Origin: Prevotella sp.
Lineage (GTDB): Bacteria > Bacteroidota > Bacteroidia > Bacteroidales > Bacteroidaceae
Direction: 5' to 3'
DNA: 64,000 bases
Assembly: GCA_018385335.1 (NCBI GenBank)
Contig: JAHAZN010000035.1
Location: 31,738-95,737, forward strand
Notes under the pieces: generated by a model
Seen by the model: the letters and a program-made list of their open reading frames with translations, nothing else
What the model was told of the DNA's origin: nothing
The model's database searches: none
Shown here: in pieces, positions 43,520 to 52,779 of the stretch
Numbering within the stretch: position 1 is the first letter of the stretch
Layout: each line of letters opens with the position of its first letter
Position numbers and translations under genes: made by a program

Positions 43520-44575
43520 TTATTCTTCTGTTCCTGCTTCGTTAGGATAGTATTGCATGGTGCAGCAATGCAATGAGCCATGCTGTCTGATGACACTGCG
43601 GCAGTCTATCCCCACGATTTCTCTTCCTGGGAAGGCCTGCGCAATGAGTTTCATTGCCAGCTCATCCTTCTCTCTTTGTCCATAGGTAGGACAGAGCACT
43701 GCGCCGTTCATCACGAGAAAATTGGCATAAGTAGCAGGCAACCGTTCTCCCTCGTCATAGATAGCATTTGGCATAGGCAACTCTATCAGTCGATAGTGAT
43801 GCCCATCGGGGCGTGTGAGTTGAGCCAACTGCTGCTTCATCCTTGCCAACTCTTCATATTGCTCGTCCCCCTCTTCTCCAGGCCCTATATATAATAAGGT
43901 GTTATTGGGAGCCATCCTCACCAGCGTATCAATATGCCCATCGGTATCATCTCCTACAAGATTTCCGTGATCTATCCATAACACATGAGTGGCCTTCAGT
44001 CTCTCCTTCAGTTGCTGCTCTATTTCGTCTTTCGTCAGGGGTTGATTTCTGTGTGGGGCCATCAGACAGTGTGTAGTGGTCATCACCACTCCTTTTCCAT
44101 CGCTCTCTATCGCTCCTCCCTCGAGCACGAAATCAAGGTGCGACAAGTATTCTCCCTTCACCATTCCTTGGTCAAAGAGCTGTCGGTTGATGGCATTGTC
44201 CTTGTCAGCCATAAATTTCTCTCCCCACCCATTAAACTTAAAATCCAGCAGTCTTATCTTCCCCTGCTCATCCATGAGAGAGATGAAGCCATGGTCGCGC
44301 GCCCAGGTGTCGTTGGTATCACATGCCATCATCATTATACTGTCAGCCAACTGCTGTCCAGCCTTGAGAGCAATCTGCTCTCTCACCTTCTCCGGTTGGG
44401 GTGCTACGATGATGAGCCGCTCTCTCTTGGCGATCTCTATGGCCATTTCTACGTACGTGGCTTCAATCTCTCCAAGCATTTCTCTCCAATCGGTAGCCTC
44501 ATGGGGCCATGTCAGTTGCACACCCCACTGTTCTTCCCATTCTGCCGGCATTCGCCAATTTGCTTTTCTCTCCAT
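43520..44575 (-). CDS. aguA: Agmatine deiminase
   Basis: 351 residues, the guanidino-group modifying fold. Motifs: PAEWEEQWGVQLTWPH, NDTWARDHGFIS, FKFNGWGEKF, LEGGAIESDGKG, and near the end the catalytic Cys in GSLHCCTMQY. It converts agmatine to N-carbamoylputrescine. The ATG at 44575 is only 8 bases from the promoter box. Confidence 0.94.
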   Translation of the reverse strand: MERKANWRMPAEWEEQWGVQLTWPHEATDWREMLGEIEATYVEMAIEIAKRERLIIVAPQPEKVREQIALKAGQQLADSIMMMACDTNDTWARDHGFISLMDEQGKIRLLDFKFNGWGEKFMADKDNAINRQLFDQGMVKGEYLSHLDFVLEGGAIESDGKGVVMTTTHCLMAPHRNQPLTKDEIEQQLKERLKATHVLWIDHGNLVGDDTDGHIDTLVRMAPNNTLLYIGPGEEGDEQYEELARMKQQLAQLTRPDGHHYRLIELPMPNAIYDEGERLPATYANFLVMNGAVLCPTYGQREKDELAMKLIAQAFPGREIVGIDCRSVIRQHGSLHCCTMQYYPNEAGTEE

Positions 44576-44583
44576 AATCTCTG

Positions 44584-44591
44584 CAAAGTTA
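44584..44591 (-). promoter_or_regulatory. -7 box TAACTTTG at the aguA start
   Basis: Exact TAnnTTTG match ending 8 bases before the ATG, which suggests a leaderless or nearly leaderless transcript. Confidence 0.55.
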
Positions 44592-44643
44592 CGCAAAAAA
44601 TCAAAAAAAATATCTCTTTGACTTATATTTAGTAGAAAATGAG

Positions 44644-44651
44644 TAATTTTG
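44644..44651 (+). promoter_or_regulatory. -7 box TAATTTTG
   Basis: Exact TAnnTTTG match 29 bases before the ATG at 44681, with a TTTG at 44617-44620 as possible -33 element. Confidence 0.55.
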
Positions 44652-44680
44652 CCCTATAACACAACTAAATACAACAGATA

Positions 44681-46339
44681 ATGAAACAAGCAATTACCCC
44701 TTTTACTCATGTCATTGAACGCATGAAACGATTGTTACTGATAGTCTTTTCTATCATATCAGTTACTCTCTCAGCCTCAGCTGCCGATGGTCTGTCTGCC
44801 GATACCCCATGGATATTGACAGATGGTGCCACCTTTGAACTCACTCAGCAAACCCATGCTTTTAAGAGTGTATATGCCGTGTTCACTGCTCCTTCCGATG
44901 GTACGCTCAGTCTCACCACTCCAGAGGTGTTCGACCTATATACCGACGGCAGCTATTCCACACAGTCACCTGTCCAGCCCGAATGGAATGGTAACTATAG
45001 TCCTCGTGCATACGACCTCACAGTCACTGCAGGCACCACTTATTATTTCCTTGCCAAATTTGTGATGAACTATGGCACTGTGTCAGCGAAGTTTACTGCA
45101 GGTACCGTGCCCATCACCCTTGTCAGCATCAGTCCTGCCCAGGGTAATGTGTTAGAAGTGGGTTCAGCCAATATCTCTCTCTTGTTCAGCAAGAAGGTTG
45201 CAGTAGGCGGTGCCCAACTCATTGTAGGCGGTCAGACTGTGGATGTGGTAGCCACGAGCAACAATGCCTATATCCAGGTAGAGATAAAGTCGGCCATGAT
45301 GTCGCTCTACAACAAGGGTGTTGTGAACAAGGGGATGAACATAGCCATCCGACTGACAGGCATCCATGCTGATGGCGATGAGAGCTGCATCTATGGCGAC
45401 AACGGTGAGCTCACCATCAACTACACAGCAACCAACAAGCCCATAGAACTCATCTCTACTAACAACACACCTACGGGCACTCCCAATGCAGTGAACACCT
45501 TCTATTCTTGGTACATGGCCGACAACGAGCAGGCGCAGGTGACCTTCACCTTTGATGGCGAGATAGCCACGTCAGGAAGCAATGCTCCTATGGCTACATT
45601 GTCTTATGGTTCTGCTGAGATGGAAGGCAACTACTATTACAGCGAGAAACTCCCCCTCATACTTATTGACAAGAATACACTTGCCGTCGATTTCCGTGGA
45701 GTATTGAGACGTCCGGTGGATATGATTGGCGACGATATAAACTTCGGTGTTATCCAACTCATCCTCAACAATGTACATGGTGCTGATGGTCAGTCGGCCT
45801 ATTCTTCCGTCTCTGGAGCTATCGGTTCCTATGGCGTCGAGTTTACCTACCAGCCAGTCAACTACCGTCCCTCCAGCGAGTTCACTCCCCGTAGCGGTGC
45901 CGAGCTCGACAATGTGCGCAGCATCGAACTCTGGCTGAGCGAGGAGGGCGACGGTGTATGTCATTTCGATGGTGTCTGGGTGAAATTTATTAAGAATGGT
46001 GTGGCAGATTCTGTAAAGGTTACTCCTACGATAGAGACTGACCCCGAGGATGCCAACGCAAAGATTCTCACCATCGCTGTTCCTTACATCGAGGCTGATG
46101 CCAACAGTGAGGTGACTGTATCATTGGCCAACGTGCTTACCCCCGATGGCGTTGACCATTCTGCCATCTATACAGCCACTTACAAATTGGTGAGCGGTGC
46201 CACATCCATCAAGCAACCCTCTATCTCTGGCATGAAGAACGAGAGCAAGGCATATACCATCGATGGACGTCTCATCAACCAATCTTCCAATCACCGAGGA
46301 CTCATCATCAACAAAAAGAAGATGTTGAAATCTGAATAA
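44681..46339 (+). CDS. Secreted protein with repeated Ig-like/beta-sandwich domains
   Basis: 552 residues. A later in-frame ATG at 44723 gives the plainer signal peptide MKRLLLIVFSIISVTLSASA; 44681 is the first ATG after the promoter. At least three similar beta-sandwich domains follow, each opening with a VSISP- or IELIS-type strand and carrying the LLFSKKV / FTFDGEI pattern of Big-type Ig-like domains. The last ~30 residues (AYTIDGRLINQ...GLIINKKKMLK) resemble a worn T9SS sorting domain. Likely surface or secreted; no enzymatic motif seen. Confidence 0.75.
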   Translation: MKQAITPFTHVIERMKRLLLIVFSIISVTLSASAADGLSADTPWILTDGATFELTQQTHAFKSVYAVFTAPSDGTLSLTTPEVFDLYTDGSYSTQSPVQPEWNGNYSPRAYDLTVTAGTTYYFLAKFVMNYGTVSAKFTAGTVPITLVSISPAQGNVLEVGSANISLLFSKKVAVGGAQLIVGGQTVDVVATSNNAYIQVEIKSAMMSLYNKGVVNKGMNIAIRLTGIHADGDESCIYGDNGELTINYTATNKPIELISTNNTPTGTPNAVNTFYSWYMADNEQAQVTFTFDGEIATSGSNAPMATLSYGSAEMEGNYYYSEKLPLILIDKNTLAVDFRGVLRRPVDMIGDDINFGVIQLILNNVHGADGQSAYSSVSGAIGSYGVEFTYQPVNYRPSSEFTPRSGAELDNVRSIELWLSEEGDGVCHFDGVWVKFIKNGVADSVKVTPTIETDPEDANAKILTIAVPYIEADANSEVTVSLANVLTPDGVDHSAIYTATYKLVSGATSIKQPSISGMKNESKAYTIDGRLINQSSNHRGLIINKKKMLKSE

Positions 46340-46364
46340 TCCTTCCGTCATCACACAGATACTA

Positions 46365-46402
46365 ATAAGTGGGTGTATCATTTTCTTGATACACCCACTT
46401 AT
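46365..46402. terminator. Bidirectional terminator, 16-bp perfect stem
   Basis: ATAAGTGGGTGTATCA (46365-46380) pairs perfectly with TGATACACCCACTTAT (46387-46402) around TTTTCT. It lies between two convergent genes that end at 46339 and 46427 and is flanked by T/A-rich DNA on both sides. Confidence 0.85.
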
Positions 46403-46426
46403 GTTTCTTTTCAGAGGAACCTTTCT

Positions 46427-49400
46427 TTATTCCACCATCACTTTTCGGGTGATCATTCCCTTCTCCGTAGTCACCTTCACTACAAAGATGCCCTTCATGC
46501 CAGCTGTTGCTACAGCAGCCTTACCCTGCACCTCTGCCTCGTTGACAAGTCGGCCGTCCATGCCATATATGGTTACTACCGACCTTCCTGGCACGATGAG
46601 TTCCACAGCACCCTGCAGTCCTCTCATCTTCACATCATTGCCATTGGTCATAGTGCTCTGGATGGCAGTAGGAGTGACGATGCGCGACTTGGCCACATTG
46701 ATTACCTTACCCGTATTGGCATTTATCAACATACAGTTCACCTCGCAGTTGTTGATATCGTTGACAGCAGGTTTACCAAACACGATGTTGGTCTTATACT
46801 CCTTTCCTCCCTCCACGTTAGCGGGCAGATATCCCGTTGTTCCATAGTAGGAGTCGCCCACAAGCGTGCGAGCCACCTCATTGAACGTATAGGTCACATA
46901 AGAAGAGGCATTGCTGCCACCCTTTCCCCACTCGCCGAGGTTCTCGTCCTCTTTCTGGGCATAATAGTTACACTGATATCCTGGCAATCCGTTTTCAGTA
47001 ACAACAACAAAGATACTGTGATTGAGTTTGCTCTCAGAGAGTGCATATTTCACATTCACCGGCACGCTCACTCGTTCTGTAGCCTCGTCATAGGTAGCAG
47101 TGACATTGAGCTCTGCTTCTGTCTCCTTTGCGAGTTCATCGCCCACGAGCGAAGCCCAGGTGGAACCTTCATCATTGAAGAACGAATAGTGGTATTCACC
47201 ATTCACCACCGTCTGTTCCATAGGTGAAGAGACGATAGCTCCACGATTGATTTTTGCTGTAGGTGAGTTGACGAGCTTCAGGAAATTAGAAGTATAGTCG
47301 GTCATTCCGCTTTCATAGAGGTCGCCCACATAGGTGTGATAAGCGATTGGCACCACGCGGTCACCATACACCTTCTCGAGATACTCGAAGCCGAGGATAC
47401 CTGCTGGACAGAAACCACAATCCATACCGGTAGCCTTCTCTACAACCACACGCTTTATCGGACTGAACGACAGGTTTTTGACCGTCATTCTCACGGTATC
47501 TATCACCTCGTCAATCTTCACTGCCACAGTGTAATTATTCACCTCGCCAATCACCAGAGGGAGGGCTTTATTGAAGGCGAAGCTATAGGTTGTTCCATAC
47601 TTGAGGTTGATGTTGGCCTCTACCTTCTTGTCAACCAGTTCTCCCTTGCTGTTGAGCAGACTCAGTTCAACATTGTTGAATGTCGCTTTCTCGTTTCTCA
47701 CTATCAGTTTTCCCTCAATGGCCACTTCATTCTTGGCTACCACCATCTCCGGTGTAGTGATAGCGGTAGATACATCATTATTGCGCACAATCTTCACATT
47801 GTCAACAAACACGATGCTCTGGTCTTCATTCTCATTGACAAAAGCCACATAGATGCTCTTGCCTGAGAAGTTGGAGAGTGATACTTGCCAGTTGGTCCAG
47901 TCGCCTGCCAGTACCTCCTCGTTACTACCAGGCGAGAGCTGTTCATCGAAGATTACCACTCCATTACTCTTCATTTCTTCCACATCGGCAGCCGAGAGCG
48001 ACGAGAGTACACGCTCTGATGTCCATACCATCACCTTCAGACGATCAGCCTTGCTCTTCCTATAACTCTGTGTCTGGAAACTCAGCACACACTTATGGTC
48101 AGGGATATAGCACTGTGGTGTCACCATCCAGTCGTCGGCCTTTCCTGCGGGATAGTAAGCAGAGGTAGAGGCAGCACACATGTCATCGCCATTATCATCT
48201 TTTACAGGAATCCATGGGCGCTCAGTGGGCGAGTTGAAATCAATGGCCTGCATCTCTTCTGTTGGCATAAGATGGTCGCCGTCATAGAGCAGCATGTTTG
48301 CCACGCCATCACTGAAATCTTCTTTATATACAAGCGTATCCGATGATACGATGATTCGCTCATAAGCACCCTGGTAGATGAACGCCAGCTCCCTATTGGC
48401 ATTATCACCCATTACGTCGGCGATACTACCTGCTCTCACCACAAAGCGATAGGTATTGTTGAGGTAGAGGTTCTGACTCACGACAGGATACAACAGCACC
48501 TGATTGCTATTGCTCTTGTCAAGCAGTTGTAAGTCGCAGAAAGGCTCAGTCTCATCGTTTCTGTAAATCACAGCCTTTGCTGTATCTGTGAGCTGCACCT
48601 GAGTGTCAAAGGTGAGCAGCACAGGATTGGTGCTGAGGTTGACCGCCGTCACACTACTACCTTCTGTTGGAGCCACGGTCACCATCTCCACGGGCTTGGC
48701 AGCCCTACCTGTATAGTTCACCGTGATGAGTTCGTTGGTATTGGTCTCATCATCAGCAAGCGAACAGCTTCCTGCCGGTATGGTGAGTACATATTTCTTA
48801 CCATCTTCAAGACTACGCGTACGGAAACCTATCTCCACCATCTGTTTGTTAGAAGAGGAGACAGTGAACGAATTGGCCTGAGCCACTAAAGTACCATCCT
48901 CCAACTTCAAGGTAATATCATCGGCTTTGGCCAGTACCTTTACGGCACGCGAGAAAGTGAGTGATACGTTCTTAATCTTTGAGAAAGCCTGACCTGCCAT
49001 CGGCATCACTGAATAGTCTTTCAGCAGCTTCACCTTGCCTGCAGCCACAGCAATCTCTTCGTTCATCGAGATGATATAACTCTCATAAGGCGACGAGATA
49101 ACAGCCATCGTCTTGCCATCAGCAGAGATAGCTATCGGTGTGCCCGTATTGTCATATCCGGTCTTACTGAAGAAGTCGGTGTTATAGTTCTGCTCCAGCA
49201 ACTCATCAAGTCCAATCCAATAGTTGCCGCTACGCACATAGAGTGTGCGGAGAGGGTCGTTGGGCGGGGTAGCCACGAAAAGCGTTCCTTTGTTGTCTAT
49301 TGACACACAGCCATGGTCACGACTGCCTGCTTCGTCATACAGTTTAAATTGTCCATCGCTCACATGATAGGTAAAGGGCACTCTGTATTCATCAGGATAG

Positions 49401-50221
49401 TCACTATTCTCAAGCTCCTTCACCATATAGGCCACACCACCAATCCACTCGCCATTGGTACTGATATTCATGGCATCTACCGAGTAGAATCCTTTGTTTT
49501 GTGGCGTGAACTTCCCATCGGCTCCCTTATCAAATCCCAGCGCCACCCAGTCGGCTTTCTCTCTGTCATAGAGGAAATAGAGGCGGTTGAGCATATAACT
49601 GTATGACACGATACCCGTGAGATAACGTCCATCAGCTGAGATACCATCAAAGCGCACCATCCCATCGTCCTCTCCGAGAATACCTTTCTTGGGATAATTG
49701 GGCGTCTCAATAATGGTTTTTGTCTCAATATTCCACAGCACGGGATGCTCCTTATAACTACTGCCATAGTCGTTGGCTCTTCCTGCCGCCAACTTACCAT
49801 CGGGTGTCACGGCATCCACCTGTCCACTCAGCCACCCCTCGGGCAAGGGTAAGGTAGTCCATCCTTCCGATGCTCTCCAAACGGCAGGCAGGTCGTTCAT
49901 CTGTCCCACTACGGTCTTTCCATCATCGGTCACATCATTGGCCGACATCGATGTAACAACGGTGCCCTCAGGCTCCAATGATGTACCAATCCCTGTCGTT
50001 ACATCTATCAGTCGGGCGTTGCCATAGAGACTGCCATTAGAGGCTGATGGTCCAAAAGACACAGCCCATTTACCATTGTCAGACATTCCTCTGATACAGG
50101 AGTTGTCACCATAATCAAAAACATTGATAGTAGGCGATGTCACTGTCTGGGCATAGCTCATTCCTGCGTAAAGCGTAACCGCTATCAGCAGCAGCCACAC
50201 TCGTCTTAGTTTTTTTAGCAT
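46427..50221 (-). CDS. Large secreted T9SS-type protein with Ig-like, jelly-roll and Omp28-like thiol domains
   Basis: 1264 residues. After a signal peptide (~1-24) come repeated strands with DGKTVVGQ / DGRYLTGI / DGKTMAVIS motifs, a propeller-like region (~25-390); Big-type Ig-like domains (~400-640); a choice-of-anchor-J jelly-roll (YKEDFSDGVANMLLYD onwards, ~650-830); then an Omp28-type thioredoxin-like segment with GMDCGFCPAGILGFEYLEK (a C-x2-C pair). The last ~70 residues (VTIYGMDGRLVNEAEVQG, KGIFVVKVTT, ITRKVMVE) are a type A sorting domain. Function unknown; probably exported by T9SS and surface attached. Confidence 0.85.
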   Translation of the reverse strand: MLKKLRRVWLLLIAVTLYAGMSYAQTVTSPTINVFDYGDNSCIRGMSDNGKWAVSFGPSASNGSLYGNARLIDVTTGIGTSLEPEGTVVTSMSANDVTDDGKTVVGQMNDLPAVWRASEGWTTLPLPEGWLSGQVDAVTPDGKLAAGRANDYGSSYKEHPVLWNIETKTIIETPNYPKKGILGEDDGMVRFDGISADGRYLTGIVSYSYMLNRLYFLYDREKADWVALGFDKGADGKFTPQNKGFYSVDAMNISTNGEWIGGVAYMVKELENSDYPDEYRVPFTYHVSDGQFKLYDEAGSRDHGCVSIDNKGTLFVATPPNDPLRTLYVRSGNYWIGLDELLEQNYNTDFFSKTGYDNTGTPIAISADGKTMAVISSPYESYIISMNEEIAVAAGKVKLLKDYSVMPMAGQAFSKIKNVSLTFSRAVKVLAKADDITLKLEDGTLVAQANSFTVSSSNKQMVEIGFRTRSLEDGKKYVLTIPAGSCSLADDETNTNELITVNYTGRAAKPVEMVTVAPTEGSSVTAVNLSTNPVLLTFDTQVQLTDTAKAVIYRNDETEPFCDLQLLDKSNSNQVLLYPVVSQNLYLNNTYRFVVRAGSIADVMGDNANRELAFIYQGAYERIIVSSDTLVYKEDFSDGVANMLLYDGDHLMPTEEMQAIDFNSPTERPWIPVKDDNGDDMCAASTSAYYPAGKADDWMVTPQCYIPDHKCVLSFQTQSYRKSKADRLKVMVWTSERVLSSLSAADVEEMKSNGVVIFDEQLSPGSNEEVLAGDWTNWQVSLSNFSGKSIYVAFVNENEDQSIVFVDNVKIVRNNDVSTAITTPEMVVAKNEVAIEGKLIVRNEKATFNNVELSLLNSKGELVDKKVEANINLKYGTTYSFAFNKALPLVIGEVNNYTVAVKIDEVIDTVRMTVKNLSFSPIKRVVVEKATGMDCGFCPAGILGFEYLEKVYGDRVVPIAYHTYVGDLYESGMTDYTSNFLKLVNSPTAKINRGAIVSSPMEQTVVNGEYHYSFFNDEGSTWASLVGDELAKETEAELNVTATYDEATERVSVPVNVKYALSESKLNHSIFVVVTENGLPGYQCNYYAQKEDENLGEWGKGGSNASSYVTYTFNEVARTLVGDSYYGTTGYLPANVEGGKEYKTNIVFGKPAVNDINNCEVNCMLINANTGKVINVAKSRIVTPTAIQSTMTNGNDVKMRGLQGAVELIVPGRSVVTIYGMDGRLVNEAEVQGKAAVATAGMKGIFVVKVTTEKGMITRKVMVE

Positions 50222-50253
50222 AATAAAACTGATTTTCTGTTATTTATTCGTTG

Positions 50254-50261
50254 CAAAGTTA
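50254..50261 (-). promoter_or_regulatory. -7 box TAACTTTG
   Basis: Exact TAnnTTTG match 33 bases before the ATG at 50221 of the large T9SS-type gene. Confidence 0.6.
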
Positions 50262-50461
50262 TGAAAAGATTTTCATTCATTATTAGCACGTTATGTTTTT
50301 TTTATTATCCTTAGTTTTTAATCGGCCATCCATGAGATCATCTCAATTATTCTTGTTACCTTCTACAAAACCTAATGTCATTTCCCTGACTATCCCTACC
50401 TACTCAAACCCTTAAGAAGGAATTAACCGTCTGTATATCAACAAAATAAATGCTTTAAAAA

Positions 50462-50493
50462 TTTGCGTATGTCTGCAAAGTTTTGTACCTTTG
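50462..50493 (+). promoter_or_regulatory. Full -33/-7 promoter before the FetAB-type operon
   Basis: TTTG at 50462-50465 and TACCTTTG at 50486-50493 with 20 bases between them, the consensus spacing. A second -7 box, TAGTTTTG, lies at 50564-50571, closer to the ATG at 50597. The rest of the gene-free stretch 50222-50596 shows nothing else that I recognise. Confidence 0.6.
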
Positions 50494-50596
50494 CCATGCC
50501 TGTAGCAGAGTAGCTTCTTTCTCTATGCAACAGGCAAGACAAACTCACCAACAATATCGTTTGTAGTTTTGTAGTAACAACACATTATTAGAGAAG

Positions 50597-51241
50597 ATGT
50601 TAGAGATAAAAGACGGTAGATTGTCGGCAGGAGAACGACTACTCTTTTCCAACCTCTCCCTGCGCATAGACAATGGCAGCATCTGTTGTCTGATGGGCGA
50701 GTCGGGGTGTGGCAAGACTTCATTGCTCAAGGCCGTGATGGGTTTTCACCAGCTCAACGAAGGTGTTATCAGTATCGACGGTGAACTTCTCACCCCCTCC
50801 TCAGCCGAGAGTTTTCGCAAGTCCACCGCTTACCTTCCCCAAGAGCTCTCTCTTCCCACCGAATGGGTGAGTGAGATGGTATCGATGCCTTTCAGCCTCA
50901 AGCAGAACAAGTCGGTCTCTTTCTCCACCGACCTGCTGTTTCATGAGTGGGAGCTGTTGGGACTCTCACCCCATCTCTACGAGAAAAAGGTGAGGGAGCT
51001 CAGTGGTGGCGAACGGCAACGCATCATGCTCTCCCTCTGTGGTATGTTATCCAAGACGCTCATCCTGGCCGACGAGCCCACCTCAGCCCTCGACAGTGAG
51101 AGTACCCTGCGCGTAGCTTCTTATCTGCGCCGGCAGGCCGACAGGGGAGCGGCCATCCTGGTGGTGAGCCACGACCGAGACTTTTCCCGGCAGTGTGACA
51201 CCATCGTGACACTCGCTCCCGACACCCCACCGACCGTTTAG
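50597..51241 (+). CDS. ABC transporter ATP-binding protein (FetA-like)
   Basis: 214 residues. Walker A GESGCGKT (34-41), Q-loop AYLPQE, signature LSGGERQRI, Walker B LILADEPTSALD and H-loop VVSHDRD. Short single-domain ATPases of this kind pair with the FetB-type permease encoded next, implicated in iron or metal homeostasis and oxidative stress in E. coli. Confidence 0.88.
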   Translation: MLEIKDGRLSAGERLLFSNLSLRIDNGSICCLMGESGCGKTSLLKAVMGFHQLNEGVISIDGELLTPSSAESFRKSTAYLPQELSLPTEWVSEMVSMPFSLKQNKSVSFSTDLLFHEWELLGLSPHLYEKKVRELSGGERQRIMLSLCGMLSKTLILADEPTSALDSESTLRVASYLRRQADRGAAILVVSHDRDFSRQCDTIVTLAPDTPPTV

Positions 51242-51293
51242 TCTTCCAAGAAGAGCATCATTACACCTTATTATATGTAAAGAGACAAGCAAG

Positions 51294-52067
51294 ATGAACA
51301 ATCAGGATATCACCTATCTCAGCATGGCTGTGGGCCTCCTGCTTCTGGCCCTCCCCGTCTTCTTCTTCTATCGCTTTGGCGTTCGCCATATCAGTTCCAC
51401 CCTTGTGGCTGCAACGCGCATGGTGGTCCAGCTGTTTCTCATCGGACTCTATCTGAAATATCTCTTCCTATGGAACGACCCCTTCATCAATATCCTTTGG
51501 GTGATGGTGATGGTGATGGTGGCCACCTTCACCGCCTCTAAACGCACACATATCCCCCTGCGCACGCTGTTCATACCGATGAGCACGGGACTGCTGACAA
51601 CGGCTCTCTTGGTGGGCCTCTATTTCCTCTTCTTCGTGTTGCGCCTCTCCCACCCTTTCGATGCCCGCTATTTCATTCCTATCATGGGCATTCTCATGGG
51701 CAATATGCTGGGCGTGAATGTGATGGGGCTCAACACGTATTACGATGGTCTGAAACGTGAGCAACCGCTCTATTATTATCTTCTTGGCAATGGGGCAACG
51801 CATCTTGAGGCGGTCACGCCTTTTCTCCGTCAGGCGATGGAGAAGGCTTTTGCGCCCTGCATCGCTAACATGGCTGTGATGGGCATCGTCTCGCTGCCGG
51901 GCACGATGATAGGTCAGATTCTCGGAGGGGCCTCGCCCGACGTGGCTATCAAATACCAGATGATGATTGTGGTTATCACGTTCGCGGCCTCCATGCTCTC
52001 GCTGATGATAACGCTCTATTTAGCCGACCGGCGCACGTTTGACGAGTATGGCAGAATAAAGTGTTGA
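51294..52067 (+). CDS. ABC transporter permease (FetB/YbbM family)
   Basis: 257 residues with about seven transmembrane helices. Family marks: the VAATRMVVQLFLIGLYL start of the second helix, the FIPIMGILMGNMLGVN stretch, the GATHLEAVTPFLRQAMEKA cytoplasmic loop, and GIVSLPGTMIGQILGGASP. It lies 52 bases after the ATPase gene, forming a two-gene operon. Confidence 0.9.
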   Translation: MNNQDITYLSMAVGLLLLALPVFFFYRFGVRHISSTLVAATRMVVQLFLIGLYLKYLFLWNDPFINILWVMVMVMVATFTASKRTHIPLRTLFIPMSTGLLTTALLVGLYFLFFVLRLSHPFDARYFIPIMGILMGNMLGVNVMGLNTYYDGLKREQPLYYYLLGNGATHLEAVTPFLRQAMEKAFAPCIANMAVMGIVSLPGTMIGQILGGASPDVAIKYQMMIVVITFAASMLSLMITLYLADRRTFDEYGRIKC

Positions 52068-52168
52068 CCTAAATCAATGATTCCCCATCTTTTTTGACCA
52101 TCATCAACAAATGGGCTGTCATCCCTCATTTTCTGTGTCGTTTTGACAGCACCAAATCCAAAAGGCAT

Positions 52169-52176
52169 TATCTTTG
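52169..52176 (+). promoter_or_regulatory. -7 box TATCTTTG before a small reading frame
   Basis: Exact TAnnTTTG match, 113 bases before the ATG at 52289. The first bases downstream (GTAAAGATAAGAAC) are AT-rich leader. Confidence 0.5.
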
Positions 52177-52210
52177 CACTGGTAAAGATAAGAACAAAGG
52201 ATAACAACAG

Positions 52211-52230
52211 CGGGGGTGAAGATGCCCCCG
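52211..52230 (+). other. GC-rich hairpin in an untranslated leader
   Basis: CGGGGG-TGAAGATG-CCCCCG, a perfect 6-bp GC stem between the -7 box at 52169 and the small gene at 52289. There is no T run after it, so it is not an ordinary terminator. Confidence 0.45.
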
Positions 52231-52288
52231 GCAGTGAAAGAACGAGAAGACTCAATCAGAATGTTTAAACAATTAAAAAGGTAAAAAG

Positions 52289-52393
52289 ATGAAAAGGATG
52301 ATGAAAAAAATCGCTGAGAGCAAACGTTTCAACAAGTATTGTGTGAACATGCTCAAGATGTATAACTATGGTAGGGTGAATCTCCCTGCCTGA
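52289..52393 (+). CDS. Possible 34-residue small basic protein
   Basis: MKRMMKKIAESKRFNKYCVN then MLKMYNYGRVNLPA, stop TGA. It is basic and amphipathic, with an AT-rich Bacteroidetes-type ribosome entry region upstream and a promoter and leader hairpin in front. I have a weak impression of similar short proteins in other Prevotella-like genomes. It is a plausible small gene, not a proven one. Confidence 0.4.
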   Translation: MKRMMKKIAESKRFNKYCVNMLKMYNYGRVNLPA

Positions 52394-52766
52394 TACATCA
52401 GGAACGACCAAGGCAGCTGACAGCCTGTCTGCCTCTGCCATGAGATAATCAAAGGCCAACAGCAATTCCTTTTGTGGGTTGTTGTTGGCTTTTGTCTTTC
52501 CATCTATAATCATCAATGATTGTGGGTATAAGTGTTTATACTTTTCGTTCAGCCAGATGAGCAATGATGAGCTTGCTCAGTCATTGCCATGGCGAGAAAA
52601 CGAAGGATGAAATCCAACAATTGATTCGCTGAAGAAGATAAACAATAGTGAAGGCCAACGAGGAAAAAATCATGAGGATGGGAGAACTGAAAGCTACAGG
52701 TTGGTATCTTCGTCAAGACAAACACAATGTGAAAAGAAAAAATTATCGATATATAAAAAAAAGTAT
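52394..52766. other. Gene-free stretch before the polysaccharide locus
   Basis: About 370 bases. A minus-strand frame crosses 52265-52564 but has no promoter or start context and overlaps the small gene. A CCTGAT/ATCAGG inverted pair lies at the end of the small gene. Nothing else is recognised. Confidence 0.5.
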
Positions 52767-52774
52767 TACCTTTG
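52767..52774 (+). promoter_or_regulatory. -7 box TACCTTTG five bases before an ATG
   Basis: Exact TAnnTTTG match; five bases separate it from the ATG at 52780. The start of transcription is expected at or very near the A of the ATG. Confidence 0.55.
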
Positions 52775-52779
52775 CAGAT

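Noticed and set aside
52265..52564. Minus-strand frame of 99 codons
   Set aside because: No promoter, no recognisable family, overlaps the better-supported small plus-strand frame.
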